Shown: positions 13,663 to 13,744 of the stretch, in pieces
Layout: every line of letters begins with the position of its first letter
Numbering within the stretch: position 1 is the stretch's first letter
Assembly (NCBI GenBank): GCA_051005875.1
Contig: JBPCIX010000058.1
Span: 1 to 13,744 of the forward strand
DNA: 13,744 nt
From: JBPCIX01 sp051005875
Lineage (GTDB): Bacteria; Actinomycetota; CADDZG01; JAHWKV01
Direction of reading: 5' to 3'
Notes under the pieces: generated by a model
Databases searched by the model: none
What the model saw: the letters and a program-made list of their open reading frames with translations, nothing else
What the model was told of the DNA's origin: nothing
Made by a program: the position numbers and the translations under genes

Positions 13663-13744
13663 ATGGAAACCGCCGACGCCCTGAAGGCCTTTATCGCGGG
13701 AGAGGAACTGCCGGAGCACGGCGCTATTACCTCCCAAAGCGGCG
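13663..13744 (+). CDS. start of an unidentified gene, cut by the window end
   Basis: An open frame begins at ATG 13663 with AGGA 8 nt upstream and runs off the window after 27 codons (METADALKAFIAGEELP...). It begins 63 nt behind adnB on the same strand, with no terminator hairpin that I can see in between, so it may belong to the repair operon. The visible residues are too few to name a family. Confidence 0.5.
   Translation, partial: METADALKAFIAGEELPEHGAITSQSG

Overview
The window reads as ordinary chromosomal DNA from an uncultured, moderately high-GC actinobacterium (Actinomycetota). Three things point there: an AdnA/AdnB-type helicase-nuclease pair (the actinobacterial form of RecBCD/AddAB), a Zur protein whose metal ligands line up with the Streptomyces pattern, and a surface protein with an actinobacterial-style LAQTG sorting tail. 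Two genes also appear to lack a leader, which is common in this phylum. The phylum call is inference from families; I cannot name a genus. The first 76 bases are an uninterrupted C run and look like a contig-end sequencing artefact.

Layout. (1) 86-2218, minus strand: a secreted caspase-like (C14) protein with an EF-hand-like loop, and upstream of it a sortase-type cell-wall protein, separated by a strong hairpin. (2) 2219-2602: a 384-nt gap without genes. It holds two terminator-like hairpins with no obvious plus-strand gene in front of them, a 12-bp inverted repeat, and at its right end a consensus-like promoter overlapped by a near-perfect Zur operator. (3) 2603-5512, plus strand: a four-gene zinc uptake operon (znuA-znuC-znuB-zur) with overlapping or nearly touching genes. 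The model is a self-regulating circuit: Zur-Zn blocks the promoter when zinc is sufficient and releases it when zinc is scarce. (4) 5509-6309, minus strand: a HAD-superfamily hydrolase, convergent with zur, sharing a TTAA in which each strand reads a TAA stop. (5) 6416-13599, plus strand: a DNA repair/recombination operon, rmuC-adnA-adnB. AdnA carries a degenerate Walker B, an intact RecB-type nuclease and an AddB-type four-cysteine Fe-S signature; AdnB has intact motor and nuclease motifs. (6) 13663 to the end: the start of an unidentified gene.

I see no CRISPR array, insertion sequence, tRNA, rRNA, phage or toxin-antitoxin module, and no convincing wholly new system. The points most worth following are the Zur-controlled leaderless promoter, the unexplained terminators in the znuA upstream region, the rmuC-adnAB arrangement (rmuC and adnA lie in one frame, split by a single TAG) with the reduced AdnA motor, and the secreted calcium-loop caspase homologue.
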